DNA from: Micromonospora sp. CPCC 205371
GTDB taxonomy: Bacteria > Actinomycetota > Actinomycetes > Mycobacteriales > Micromonosporaceae
Assembly: GCF_026130045.1 (NCBI RefSeq)
Contig: NZ_JAIBNX010000039.1
Span: 1 to 49,172, forward strand
DNA: 49,172 nt
Direction of reading: 5' to 3'
Shown here: positions 17,384 through 26,086 of the stretch, piece after piece
Position numbering within the stretch: the stretch's first letter is position 1
How the letters are laid out: each line of letters starts with the position of its first letter
Made by a program: the position numbers and the translations under genes
Notes under the pieces: generated by a model
Told to the model about the DNA's origin: nothing
Databases searched by the model: none
What the model saw: only the letters and a program-made list of their open reading frames with translations

Positions 17384-18739
17384 TCAGTGTGCCGGGCGGA
17401 TGTTCTGGTTCAGGTGGAACACGTTGGCCGGGTCGTATGCGGTCTTCACCGCGGTCAGCCGGGCCAGCTTCGCGGCCGGGTACGCCCGGCGCACGCCGCT
17501 TTGCCCGTCGGCAAGCTCGTCGGCGGTCAACGAGTTGACGTACACGCCGCTCGCGTACGGCTCGAGCGACGCACCGGCGGCACGGGCGGCACCCATCCTG
17601 GCGTCGTCCTCGGCCGGGTCGGTCCAGCGGGAGCCGGCACCGTACTCGAACATCGTGTCGCGGTGGCTGAACGCCGCGTCGGCGTCCGGTACATCGGCGA
17701 TCGCCCCGCCGTGCGCCTGCAGGCCGACGCCGGGCAGGTATCGGCTTCCGCTCAGGTCGGTGCCGCCGCGCAGCAGGAACGCCTCGATCGCCGCGGTGGG
17801 AAACCGCCGCAGGTAGTGGGCCTTGGAGTAGCGGCGGTAGGCGTGGCCGCCGGTGGAGTCGTCGCGTTGCTGAAGTTCGAGGTACGACGGCGTGGTGACG
17901 CGCGACGCCACCGGACGTCCGAGCGCCCGCATCGCGGGGAGCAGCCGGCGGCCCTCGGTCGGGTCGCCGACCCACACGAATCCCACCGTGGCGATCGGGC
18001 CGGCGGGACCGCTGGCCACATCGGCGGTGAACGTCGCCTGCCGGGGCGCGACGGCGTTCAGGTCGCGCCAGCCCTCGATGACCGGCACGGCGTCCTCGGC
18101 GCGGAAGTCGAACTCGGCGACCAGCGTCCGCGTACCGGTGTGATGTACCTGGAACTCGAACTCGGTGACGATGCCGAAATTGCCACCACCGCCGCGCAGG
18201 CCCCAGAACAGGTCGGGGTTCTCGGTGCGGCTGGCGGTCACCACGTCACCGTCGGCGGTGACCATCGTGTAGGAGACGACGTTGTCGCAGGCGAGGCCGT
18301 GCTGGCGGGCGAGCCAGCCCATACCGCCGCCGAGCGTGAGCCCGCCGACGCCAGTGTGCGAGACGTTGCCGGCGGTGGTGGCCAGGCCGTACGGCTGGGA
18401 TGCCCGGTCCAGCGCCCCGAGCAGCGCGCCGCCCTGCACCCGGGCCCGGCGACGGGTCGGGTCGATCCGCACGCCGCCCATGGGCGTCAGGTCGATCATG
18501 AGACCACCGTCGGGCACCGCGAAGCCAGCGACGTTGTGGCCGCCGCAGCGTACGCCGATCGCAAGGTCCAGTTCGCGGGCCAGCCGGACCGCCGCAACCA
18601 CGTCGGCGACGCCCGCCGCGCGGACGATCATGCGCGGACGCCGGTCGACCATCGCGTTCCATACCGTACGGGCGGCGTCATAGCCGGCGTCGCCGGGAGC
18701 GAGGAGCTGGCCGTCGAAGCGAGTCGCTGTCGTTGTCAT
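17384..18739 (-). CDS. FAD-binding BBE-like oxidoreductase
   Basis: 451-residue VAO/BBE-type flavoprotein. The PP-loop region MIVRAAGVADVVAAVRLAREL leads into VRCGGHN, where His 68 is the expected covalent FAD attachment point. GNVSHTGVGGLTLGGGMGWLARQHG lacks the Cys used by bicovalent members, so the flavin is probably held by one bond. A C-terminal BBE segment (YDPANVFHLNQNI) closes the substrate pocket. No signal peptide. Such enzymes oxidise sugars, alcohols or secondary metabolites; the substrate is unknown. It is divergent from the MocR gene with a 47-bp shared promoter region, which makes it the likely target of that regulator. Confidence 0.88.
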   Translation of the reverse strand: MTTTATRFDGQLLAPGDAGYDAARTVWNAMVDRRPRMIVRAAGVADVVAAVRLARELDLAIGVRCGGHNVAGFAVPDGGLMIDLTPMGGVRIDPTRRRARVQGGALLGALDRASQPYGLATTAGNVSHTGVGGLTLGGGMGWLARQHGLACDNVVSYTMVTADGDVVTASRTENPDLFWGLRGGGGNFGIVTEFEFQVHHTGTRTLVAEFDFRAEDAVPVIEGWRDLNAVAPRQATFTADVASGPAGPIATVGFVWVGDPTEGRRLLPAMRALGRPVASRVTTPSYLELQQRDDSTGGHAYRRYSKAHYLRRFPTAAIEAFLLRGGTDLSGSRYLPGVGLQAHGGAIADVPDADAAFSHRDTMFEYGAGSRWTDPAEDDARMGAARAAGASLEPYASGVYVNSLTADELADGQSGVRRAYPAAKLARLTAVKTAYDPANVFHLNQNIRPAH

Positions 18740-18786
18740 GCCACTGAGCCTGGCAGGAATCGGTACATGCGATAAGGTCCGATTTC

Positions 18787-20208
18787 GTGGGCCAATTCAG
18801 GACCAATTCGGGACCGGCCGAGGATCTGCTCATCGAGCTGGACCGCGACGCCGGGGTTCCGCTGCACCGGCAGATCGAGGCGTCCATCCGTGGCAGCATC
18901 CGGGCCGGCCGCCTGCGCGTGGGCGCGTCGCTGCCACCCACCCGCACCCTCGCGGCTGGGCTCGGTGTCTCCCGCGGCGTGGTCGTGGAGGCGTACCAGC
19001 AGCTTGTGGCCGAGGGCTACCTGGCCAGCCGATCGGGCGGCTACACCCAGGTCGCCGCGTCGACGGCGCCGGCCTCCGCCGGCCCCGCCGCGCGGGCGCA
19101 GCCGGCCGCGCGCAGAGTCGATTTCGGGTACGGGCGCACCGACGTGTCGCAGTTCCCACGGGCCGCCTGGCTGCGCTCGGTCCGCACCGTGCTCACCACC
19201 ACTCCCAACGACCGCTTCGGGTACCTAGACGGGCGCGGCGTGCCGGAACTGCACCGGGCCCTGTGCGACTACCTCAACCGGGTGCGCGGCACGTCGGCCG
19301 TCCCCGACAACGTGGTGATCTGCAACGGCTATGGGCAGGGCATCTCGCTGCTGATCCAGGTGCTCGTCCGGCGCGGCGCCAGGCGGATCGCCCTGGAAGA
19401 CCCGTCGTCCAATGACGACGCCCGCGTCCTGGCAGGCGCCGCCGGTCTGGAGGTGGTCGGCATCCCGGTGGGGCCGGACGGCGTCGAGGTCGACGCCCTC
19501 GACCGGGCCGACGCCGACGCGGTCGTGCTCACGCCGTCGCATCAGTGGCCCACCGGCGCGGTGCTGTCGGCCGCGGCGAGGGCTGAGGTGATCCGCTGGG
19601 CGAAGCGCCGCGGGGCGATCGTGATCGAGGACGACTACGACGCGGAGTACCGGTACGACCGGTCGCCGGTCGGCGCCATGCAGGGCCTCGCGCCCGATCA
19701 CGTCGTCTACTGCGGCACCGCCAGCAAGACACTCGCGCCTGGATTGCGGCTCGGCTGGCTGATAGTCCCCTCCCGCCTGGTCGCCGACGTCGCGGCGGCG
19801 AAGGTGCTCGCCGACCGTGGCTCACCGGTCATCGACCAGCTGACATTCGCCGACTTCCTCGCCCGCGGCGAGTTCGACCGCCACCTGCGCCGGATGCGTC
19901 CGGTCTACCGCCGCCGCCGCAACGCGCTGCTGGACGCCCTGCGCACCCACCTGCCCGAGCTGAAACCGGCCGGGGTCGCGGCCGGGCAGCACGTGGTTGC
20001 CTGGCTCCCGCCCGACCTCGACGAGACGGCGGTGGTGGCAGCAGCCGCCCGGCACGGGCTCGGCATCCACGCCGTCGGCCCGTACCGGATCGCCGGCACC
20101 GGGCCGGGTGGACTGATCTTCGGCTACGCCATCCTCGGCGAGGCCGCCATCGCCGAGGGGATCACGCTGCTGGCGGCGGCCATCCGGGAGGTACAGGGGC
20201 GGCCATAG
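18787..20208 (+). CDS. MocR/PdxR-type GntR regulator with aminotransferase domain
   Basis: 473 residues. The N-terminal GntR winged helix (PLHRQIEASIRGSIRAGRLRVGASLPPTRTLAAGLGVSRGVVVEAYQQL) is fused to a fold-type I aminotransferase domain. The PLP lysine is Lys 314 in CGTASKTLAPGLRLGW, with EDDYDAEYRYDR upstream. Members such as PdxR and GabR use PLP or an amino acid adduct as effector. It starts with GTG at 18787, 47 bp from the divergent FAD oxidase gene. Confidence 0.92.
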   Translation: MGQFRTNSGPAEDLLIELDRDAGVPLHRQIEASIRGSIRAGRLRVGASLPPTRTLAAGLGVSRGVVVEAYQQLVAEGYLASRSGGYTQVAASTAPASAGPAARAQPAARRVDFGYGRTDVSQFPRAAWLRSVRTVLTTTPNDRFGYLDGRGVPELHRALCDYLNRVRGTSAVPDNVVICNGYGQGISLLIQVLVRRGARRIALEDPSSNDDARVLAGAAGLEVVGIPVGPDGVEVDALDRADADAVVLTPSHQWPTGAVLSAAARAEVIRWAKRRGAIVIEDDYDAEYRYDRSPVGAMQGLAPDHVVYCGTASKTLAPGLRLGWLIVPSRLVADVAAAKVLADRGSPVIDQLTFADFLARGEFDRHLRRMRPVYRRRRNALLDALRTHLPELKPAGVAAGQHVVAWLPPDLDETAVVAAAARHGLGIHAVGPYRIAGTGPGGLIFGYAILGEAAIAEGITLLAAAIREVQGRP

Positions 20209-20230
20209 CGACCAGGCCCCGCCGTGCCGG

Positions 20231-20665
20231 TCAGTCGAGACAGAACTCGTTCCCCTCGATGTCCTGCATCACGATGCACGACTCGTTCTCGTCATCGGCG
20301 GGCAGTAGTCGTTCGCGTACCGCGCCGAGCGCGACCAGTCGTGCGCATTCGGCCTCAAGCGCGGCCAGGCGCTCGTCGCCCACGAGGCCGGTGCCGACCC
20401 GCACGTCGAGATGCACCCGGTTCTTGACGACCTTGCCTTCGGGAACGCGCTGGAAGTACAGTCGCGGCCCCACGCCTGTGGGATCGACGCATGCGAACGC
20501 CGCGCCCCGCCGCTCGGGCGGCAGCGTGCGATCGAAATCGTCCCACGTAGCGAATCCTTCCGGCGGCGGCGGTACGACGTAACCCAACACCTCGCACCAG
20601 AACCGAGCGACGCGCTCAGGGTTCGCGCAGTCGAACGTGACCTGGACCTGCCTCACTGACGCCAT
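20231..20665 (-). CDS. VOC-family (glyoxalase-like) protein
   Basis: 144 residues of the glyoxalase/bleomycin-resistance fold. Paired beta-alpha-beta-beta-beta units are visible: VQVTFDCANPERVARFWCEVLGYVV and KNRVHLDVRVGTGLVGDERL, ending in MQDIEGNEFCLD. The family includes metal-dependent dioxygenases, lyases and drug-binding proteins; no specific function can be assigned. ATG 20665 marks the start of the conserved fold. It is divergent from the GH43 gene. Confidence 0.85.
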   Translation of the reverse strand: MASVRQVQVTFDCANPERVARFWCEVLGYVVPPPPEGFATWDDFDRTLPPERRGAAFACVDPTGVGPRLYFQRVPEGKVVKNRVHLDVRVGTGLVGDERLAALEAECARLVALGAVRERLLPADDENESCIVMQDIEGNEFCLD

Positions 20666-20725
20666 CGGTCCACCATAGGGGCGGATCTTTAGTCGTCCTC
20701 GACCCGGGTGGGTGAGAATCGATCG

Positions 20726-21757
20726 ATGTACGACTCGTTCCGACCCGGGCAGGTCTGGCTCGACACCAACGGCGAGCGTATCCAGGCCCACGGCGGCTCG
20801 CTGCTCTTCGTCGACGGCGCCTACTACTGGTACGGCGAGAACAAGGAGCGCTCCAAGCCGGGCACCGGCATCTGGCACTGGGGCGTGCGCTGCTACTCCT
20901 CCACCGACCTCTACAACTGGGACGACCGTGGCCTGATCATCCCGCCGGTGCCGGAGGACCCCGACTCCCCGCTGCACCCGGCGCAGGGCATGGACCGGCC
21001 GCACATCGTCCACAGTGCACGCACCGGGAAGTGGGTCTGCTGGCTGAAGATCTGGGCCGGCGGCGAGGTGCACGTGAGCACGATCCTCACCGCCGACTCG
21101 CTTCTGGGGCCGTACGAGATCGTCCGCACCGGCCTCGCGCCGCTTGGCATGTACGCCGGAGACTTCGACCTCGTCGTGGACCCCTTCGACGGCAAGGGCT
21201 ACTACTTCTTCGAGCGTGTCCGCAGTGAACTCATCTGCGCCGACCTCACCGCCGACCTCACCGACGTCACCGGCTACTACTCCACGCACTTCCCGCAGCC
21301 GCATCCGCCGCTCGTGCGGGAGGCGCCCGCGTACTTCCGGCGCCGTGGCAAGCACTACCTGATCACCTCGGGCACGACGTGGTATTACCCCAACGCGTCC
21401 GAGGTGGCGGTGGCCGAGACGTACCACGGGCCGTACACGGTGCTTGGAGACCCGCACCCGACCGACCCGAGCGGCACCTCGTTCCGCTCGCAGGTGAGCT
21501 CGGTCTTCCGGCATCCGACCGAGCCGGACCTGTATATCGCGCTCGCCGACCGGTGGCTGCCGCACCTGACCGAGGCGGAGTCGAACCAGACCGAGGCCTT
21601 CCACCGGCTGTACGCGAGCGGGGGCGAACGTGGCTTCACTCCTCCGCCGGTCGACACCTCGGTCGCCGACTATGTGTGGCTTCCCATCCGCTTCGACGGC
21701 GACATGCCGCTCATCGAGTGGCACGACGAATGGCGCTGGAACACGTGTGCGCCGTGA
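20726..21757 (+). CDS. GH43-family glycosidase, exo-beta-1,3-galactanase-like
   Basis: 343 residues of five-bladed propeller type. The opening RIQAHGGSLLFVDGAYYWYGENKE resembles the GH43 subfamily that includes exo-beta-1,3-galactanases. Other conserved segments are DRPHIVHSARTGKWVCWLK, YAGDFDLVVDPFDGKGYYFFERV and REAPAYFRRRGKHYLITSG (probable acid Glu). No signal peptide is visible, so the enzyme looks cytoplasmic, unlike typical secreted galactanases. ATG 20726 was preferred over GTG 20708 because GGTGAG lies 9 nt upstream. The exact specificity needs subfamily placement. Confidence 0.78.
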   Translation: MYDSFRPGQVWLDTNGERIQAHGGSLLFVDGAYYWYGENKERSKPGTGIWHWGVRCYSSTDLYNWDDRGLIIPPVPEDPDSPLHPAQGMDRPHIVHSARTGKWVCWLKIWAGGEVHVSTILTADSLLGPYEIVRTGLAPLGMYAGDFDLVVDPFDGKGYYFFERVRSELICADLTADLTDVTGYYSTHFPQPHPPLVREAPAYFRRRGKHYLITSGTTWYYPNASEVAVAETYHGPYTVLGDPHPTDPSGTSFRSQVSSVFRHPTEPDLYIALADRWLPHLTEAESNQTEAFHRLYASGGERGFTPPPVDTSVADYVWLPIRFDGDMPLIEWHDEWRWNTCAP

Positions 21758-21780
21758 CCGGGATCGGTCACGGCGCACAC
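21745..21780. terminator. 15-bp perfect bidirectional hairpin
   Basis: GTGTGCGCCGTGACC, loop GGGATC, GGTCACGGCGCACAC. The left arm contains the GH43 stop codon (21755-21757). It stands between convergent GH43 and subtilase genes and should terminate both. There is no T-run. Confidence 0.75.
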
Positions 21781-21795
21781 CGCGGTTGTTGATGG

Positions 21796-24700
21796 TTACT
21801 GGACGATGCCGCCGGGGCGGAGCCTGATCGGCAGCTCAGACGCGACCACCGTGACACCGGGGACCGTGGTGGCGGTCATTTCGGTGGTGATGACGCCCTT
21901 GCCGAGTCCGACGCCGGTGACCTGGACGACGTACGACACCGAGGCGCCCGCGGTGGGCGGGCTGCTGGTGACGCGCAGATCCTCCGTGGGCAGGGTGCCG
22001 GCCGGAAGCTGCTCACCGCCGCTGCCGTTGATGTTTTCGGCGCCGACGATCAGTTCCTGCGTGCCGGGTGCGGCGGGCAGTGCGTCCGGGTCGTAGGCGA
22101 AGACGATGTCTTCCTCGCCGCCCAGGCCGATCCAGATCTGGAAGTGCCGATTGGAGTCGGTGCCCCAGACGTCGACCTGCCACTCCACGACCAGCCATCG
22201 GTTGACGCCGTCGCTAAGGACGGTGGCGAGGATGCCTTGGTCGCTTTCGCCGCTCAGGTCGGTCCAGAATGGTGCCAGGATGTTGTTGGGCCTGGCCGGG
22301 TCCGGGATCTGGGTCAGCTCGCAGCAGTTGTTGTCCTCCGAGGTGCCGCCGCCCACGACCGCGTACCCGTTGGAGTCGATGCCGATCCTCGTGTACGTCT
22401 GTCCACCGTAGACGAACGGCGGCACGTTGAAGTTGAGGATGTCCTCGTCGCCGACCGGCGTCGGCGTGACGCCGAAGTCGGCCAGCGGGAGGTACCCGGC
22501 GACCGTGCCGGGTGCCAGCGATGGCACGCCCGGCTTGGCGCCGGCGAGTGGCACGTCGTTCTTGACGACGCGGCGCGCGCCGGCCGCGGTCGCGCCCTCG
22601 ACCCCGGAGACCTTGAGGTTCTGGTCGACGGTGGTCTCCAGGTCGGCCACGGCGTCACCGAATGTCTCGTTGGTCGCCGTGATGGTGCATTCGGCCGTGC
22701 CCAGGAGGGTGATCTGTGCCGGGGCGCAGTCGCTGGTCAGCTTGACGTCGCCCTGCTGCGGCACGAAGGCCACCGGCAGGTGCAGGGTCGGCAGGTTGGC
22801 CTGGACCGGGTCGAGGACCACCTGACCGAACTGCTGGCCGCTGGCCTTGGTCGAGGAGATGGTGATCGTCAGGTCCTTCGACTTGCCGGCGCCCAGCGTG
22901 AACACGCTCGGCGTGACAGTGATCTTGCTGCCGGCCGGAGACTTGACGTGTACGCGGTACGTCTGGTTGCCGCCGGTCACATTCTTCGCGGTGCGGACCG
23001 TGGTGAGCCGGCCGGGCATGGTCGGCGCGTTCACCGACGGCAGGTTCAGGTGCACCGCGTTGATCGGGTCGTTGCCGAGGGCCAGCATCCGCGCGGCCGA
23101 CTCGTCGAAGGTCAGGCCCGGCTTTTGGGCCTTCTTCAGGTCGACCCGGCCGCTGCCGTAGTCGAACGGGTCGGCCGGCGTGGTCAGGTCTTCCTTGACC
23201 ACATCCTGGAAGGCCGTGGTCATCATCGCCGACTTGATCTGACCCGGGCTCCAACCCGGGTTCAGGGCCTTGAGCAGGACAGCCGACCCGGCGATGTGCG
23301 GCGCCGACATCGACGTGCCCGCGATCGCCTGGAAGTACTCGCCGGGCGGGCCGTTCTCGACCGCGTCGGGCGTCGGCGAGTTACCGGCCAGGATCTGTAC
23401 GCCGGGCGCCGTGATGTCCGGCTTGATGCCAAAGCCGCCGGGGCCGCGCGAGGAGAACGCGGCCATGACGTCGGCCTGCCCGTTGTCCTTCTGGCCGGCG
23501 GTGAACGATCCCGTCACGCCGGTGTGCGTGGTCATGAACGACTTGAACTCGGTGCCGTCCGCCAGGTGCACCGTCGGCAGCCAGTGGTTGTCGGTCTCGA
23601 TGTCGGCCAGCGTCGGGTTGTAGAGCACCATGCCGACCGCACCGCCCTGCAGGACGTTGTAGCCCTTGACGACGCGGGAGTTCACGCCGCGTTGACACGC
23701 GACGATCTTGCCGGCGAAGGCGCCAGCCGGGGCCGGATCGGTGCACAGCGCGGCGTACCCGGAGAGGGACTCGGCCAGCACGACCGGAGTCTGCGCGGTG
23801 ACGCCGCCGGTGATGGAGGCGCCCTTCAGGGTCAGCGTGTCGGCACCCGAGCTGAGGGTCAGCGTGGAGTTGAACTCGCGGGTCTGTGTCGACGCCGCGA
23901 CGGTCGTGACCCACGGGGACACGTGGTCAGTGGTCGCCACGCCCGGTCCCGAGTTGCCCGCCGACGCGGAGACGAACACGCCCGCCGCGTACGCGTCGAG
24001 GAACGCCAGCTCGGCCGGGTCGGTGAACGGGTTGCTGCCACCCGAGATCGAGTAGTTGATCACGTCGACCCCATCGAGCACGGCCTGCCCGATGGCGGCG
24101 GCCAGGTCGGAGGAGTACCCGCCCGACTCGCCCAGGGCCTTGTAGACCGAGAGCCAGGCGCCCGGCGCGATGCCCTGTAGCGGGCCGCGGTCGACGCCGA
24201 AGACCGGTGCCGACTCGAGCACGTTGCCGGCCGCGGTGGACGCGGTGTGGGTACCGTGGCCGCCGCTGTCGCGCGCGGACTCGTAGTCCTCGCCCTCGTT
24301 GTTGGCCAGGTACGTGTCGAGGAACGCCGCGCCGCCGATGAGCTTGTTGTTGCAGGCGAACACGTCGGTCTGCGGGGTCAGCGGGTTGTCGCCGAAGTCG
24401 CACTCGCGCGGCGTGCCGTCGGCCTTCGCCGGCGCGCTGTTCAGGTTGCCCTGGTCGGCGAAGGAGGGGTGCTCGGGCCAGGCGCCGGTGTCGATGACAC
24501 CGATGATGATGCCGGCGCCGGCGTTCTTCTTGCCGCCCAGCGCGCCGTACGTGCTGGTGGCCCCGATGAAGGCGGCACTGGCGTCGGTCAGGGGCTGGCG
24601 CAGCTCGTCCTTCTGCACCGCCACCACACCGTCGACCTTCAGCAGGTCGCCGACCTTGTTGGCCGGCACGACGGCGGACACTCCGCCGTACACGGTGCGC

Positions 24701-25131
24701 AGCCGCTGCCCCACGGCGGCACCGGGCACGGCCTTGACGAGGTCCGCGACGACCTCCTGCTCGCGCTGCACGACGTGCTTCTCGTACGCCTGCACGGCCG
24801 CGCCGCGACCGAGCTTGCGCCCGGTCTCGCCGGGGCTCGTCGCGGCCAGACCCGCGACGCCTCCGCTATATGTGGCAACCGGGTCGTAGTCCAGCTTGAC
24901 GAGGACCGGGATCCGGGTGGACTCGGTGCGGTTGAGCAGGGTCGGGTCCGTCTGCGCCAGCCGGCTGGTGGGCGCCTTGGCGGTGGATACCCGGTCGGCC
25001 GGTCGGAGAACCTGCTCCACGCTGAGATCGCCAGTAGGCGCGGCCGAACCGGGACTGGCCCCGGTCACCATCGCCAGCGGCACGGCAAGAGCGGCCGCGA
25101 AGCCGGCCCGCAGCCACTTCCTTCGATGCAT
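21796..25131 (-). CDS. Secreted S8 subtilisin-like serine protease
   Basis: 1111 residues. Signal peptide 1-31, an I9-type propeptide to about residue 180, then the subtilase domain. The triad is Asp 214 (GVIDTGAWPEH), His 292 (GGHGTHTAS) and Ser 607 (AGTSMSAPHIAG). A protease-associated (PA) domain is inserted at about 445-545, as in large actinomycete and plant subtilases. After the catalytic part come a FnIII-like C-terminal domain (about 690-800) and a further beta-rich tail (PPFVYGGQTYTRIGIDSNGY). ATG 25131 has GGAGG 7 nt upstream. The leader contains two strong hairpins. No clear link to the sugar genes. Confidence 0.95.
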   Translation of the reverse strand: MHRRKWLRAGFAAALAVPLAMVTGASPGSAAPTGDLSVEQVLRPADRVSTAKAPTSRLAQTDPTLLNRTESTRIPVLVKLDYDPVATYSGGVAGLAATSPGETGRKLGRGAAVQAYEKHVVQREQEVVADLVKAVPGAAVGQRLRTVYGGVSAVVPANKVGDLLKVDGVVAVQKDELRQPLTDASAAFIGATSTYGALGGKKNAGAGIIIGVIDTGAWPEHPSFADQGNLNSAPAKADGTPRECDFGDNPLTPQTDVFACNNKLIGGAAFLDTYLANNEGEDYESARDSGGHGTHTASTAAGNVLESAPVFGVDRGPLQGIAPGAWLSVYKALGESGGYSSDLAAAIGQAVLDGVDVINYSISGGSNPFTDPAELAFLDAYAAGVFVSASAGNSGPGVATTDHVSPWVTTVAASTQTREFNSTLTLSSGADTLTLKGASITGGVTAQTPVVLAESLSGYAALCTDPAPAGAFAGKIVACQRGVNSRVVKGYNVLQGGAVGMVLYNPTLADIETDNHWLPTVHLADGTEFKSFMTTHTGVTGSFTAGQKDNGQADVMAAFSSRGPGGFGIKPDITAPGVQILAGNSPTPDAVENGPPGEYFQAIAGTSMSAPHIAGSAVLLKALNPGWSPGQIKSAMMTTAFQDVVKEDLTTPADPFDYGSGRVDLKKAQKPGLTFDESAARMLALGNDPINAVHLNLPSVNAPTMPGRLTTVRTAKNVTGGNQTYRVHVKSPAGSKITVTPSVFTLGAGKSKDLTITISSTKASGQQFGQVVLDPVQANLPTLHLPVAFVPQQGDVKLTSDCAPAQITLLGTAECTITATNETFGDAVADLETTVDQNLKVSGVEGATAAGARRVVKNDVPLAGAKPGVPSLAPGTVAGYLPLADFGVTPTPVGDEDILNFNVPPFVYGGQTYTRIGIDSNGYAVVGGGTSEDNNCCELTQIPDPARPNNILAPFWTDLSGESDQGILATVLSDGVNRWLVVEWQVDVWGTDSNRHFQIWIGLGGEEDIVFAYDPDALPAAPGTQELIVGAENINGSGGEQLPAGTLPTEDLRVTSSPPTAGASVSYVVQVTGVGLGKGVITTEMTATTVPGVTVVASELPIRLRPGGIVQ

Positions 25132-25144
25132 CCGATCCCTCCAG

Positions 25145-25235
25145 GGAAGGCGTTACGCGCCTTCCTGCGCCCGGCGGTATGCCGTGGTCAGCGCAGAGTT
25201 GGCGCGTGGGGGTGAGGGGGATGATCCCACGCGCC
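25145..25235 (-). promoter_or_regulatory. Structured leader of the subtilase gene
   Basis: Two perfect hairpins precede the protease. GGAAGGCG/CGCCTTCC (25145-25152 with 25158-25165) has a 5-nt loop and lies 13 nt before the ATG, just upstream of the ribosome site. GGCGCGTGGG/CCCACGCGCC (25201-25210 with 25226-25235) has a 15-nt loop. The second could terminate doxX transcripts or be part of a regulatory 5-prime UTR. I do not recognise a known riboswitch. Confidence 0.5.
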
Positions 25236-25317
25236 TCAGGAAAAACACAGACCACTCGCGGGCGCTGGCGAAACTTTCACGCGCACGACCACTGCGCACG
25301 TCCGGCCGCTAGCCGGG

Positions 25318-25737
25318 TCAGACCGTGACCGCGGCCTCGCGTCGCTGAGCCAGAATCGAGTCCACAGACCATTTTCCGGGGCCGAGCACCGCGATCATCA
25401 GGAACGACCAGCAGAACAGCGCGGACAGTTCGCCGCCGTTGTTGAGCGGGAGCAGGGCATCCGGCTGGTGCACGACGAAGTACGCATATGCCATGGAGCC
25501 GGAGCAGATGATCGCGGCGATGCGGGTGCCCAGGCCGGCCATGACCAGCGCGCCGCCGACGAACTGGATCAGCGCCGCCCACCAGCCGGGCCACGTGCCG
25601 ACCGCTATCGCTTCTCCGGTGCCGCGATTGCCGCCGAATACACCGAACAGCGACGACGCGCCATGGATAGCGAACAGAAGGCCGAGTACGATCCGGAAGA
25701 GGGTGGTGACGAGGTCGTTCAGGCGGGCAGGGTTCAT
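25318..25737 (-). CDS. DoxX-family membrane protein
   Basis: 139 residues with four membrane helices; the first is FRIVLGLLFAIHGASSLFG and an internal one is WWAALIQFVGGALVMAGLG. DoxX proteins are small quinol/redox-linked membrane proteins of poorly known role. The ATG has GAGGAG 6 nt upstream. It lies on the same strand as the subtilase, 186 nt upstream of it. Confidence 0.88.
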   Translation of the reverse strand: MNPARLNDLVTTLFRIVLGLLFAIHGASSLFGVFGGNRGTGEAIAVGTWPGWWAALIQFVGGALVMAGLGTRIAAIICSGSMAYAYFVVHQPDALLPLNNGGELSALFCWSFLMIAVLGPGKWSVDSILAQRREAAVTV

Positions 25738-26086
25738 CGGATCTCCTCAGAGGACGGTCCTAACGGCGATGAGATCCTAACCCAGTACATCCATGTTGGT
25801 CTATGTTGTATTGCAGCCCGGCGCCCCGGCCGGCGCCATCCCGGCCGTCGATCCGCCGGCCGGCCCATCTTTCGACGACGTTTCGACGACGTTCCGAGGC
25901 GTCACCCGCGACCGATCTTGGGCGGGGAGTGGCCTTGGACCACCGGTGTAGTCTTCGCTGCAAGCTGGAGACTGGACGGCCCCAGCATGGTCGCACGCCG
26001 TGCTGAAACCTTTTCGAAAAGGTTTTCGTTTGCAGCGCCGTGAGGAGTGGTTCGTCAGGACATGCCGGTCGCCGAGGGAGCGTCAC
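25738..26086. other. Intergenic region between doxX and lacI
   Basis: 349 bp without a gene. It holds a direct repeat TCCTAAC at 25758 and 25775 upstream of doxX, a tandem duplication of TTTCGACGACG (25870-25891), and the LacI-type operator cluster at 26006-26028. The region is less GC-rich than its neighbours around the operators. No small coding frame with a ribosome site stands out. Confidence 0.6.
26006..26028. promoter_or_regulatory. LacI-family operator upstream of its own regulator
   Basis: AAACCTTTTCGAAAAGGTTT (26006-26025) is a perfect 20-bp palindrome. Overlapping it is CGAAAAGGTTTTCG (26015-26028), identical to the site at 27275 and related to CGAAAACATTTTCG at 27155. It lies 58 nt before the lacI ATG, which suggests autoregulation. 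Confidence 0.75.

Noticed and set aside
22144-24180. 678-codon plus-strand open frame opposite the subtilase
   Set aside because: It is a GC-skew shadow of the protease: Arg/Gly/Val-rich, with no recognisable domain, while the minus strand encodes an intact subtilase with its triad.
25140-25317. Known riboswitch (for example of c-di-AMP type) in the subtilase leader
   Set aside because: Conserved core sequences were not recognisable, so only the hairpins are reported.
25870-25891. Two tandem TTTCGACGACG units as a CRISPR or regulatory array
   Set aside because: Only two adjacent units without spacers; probably a local duplication.
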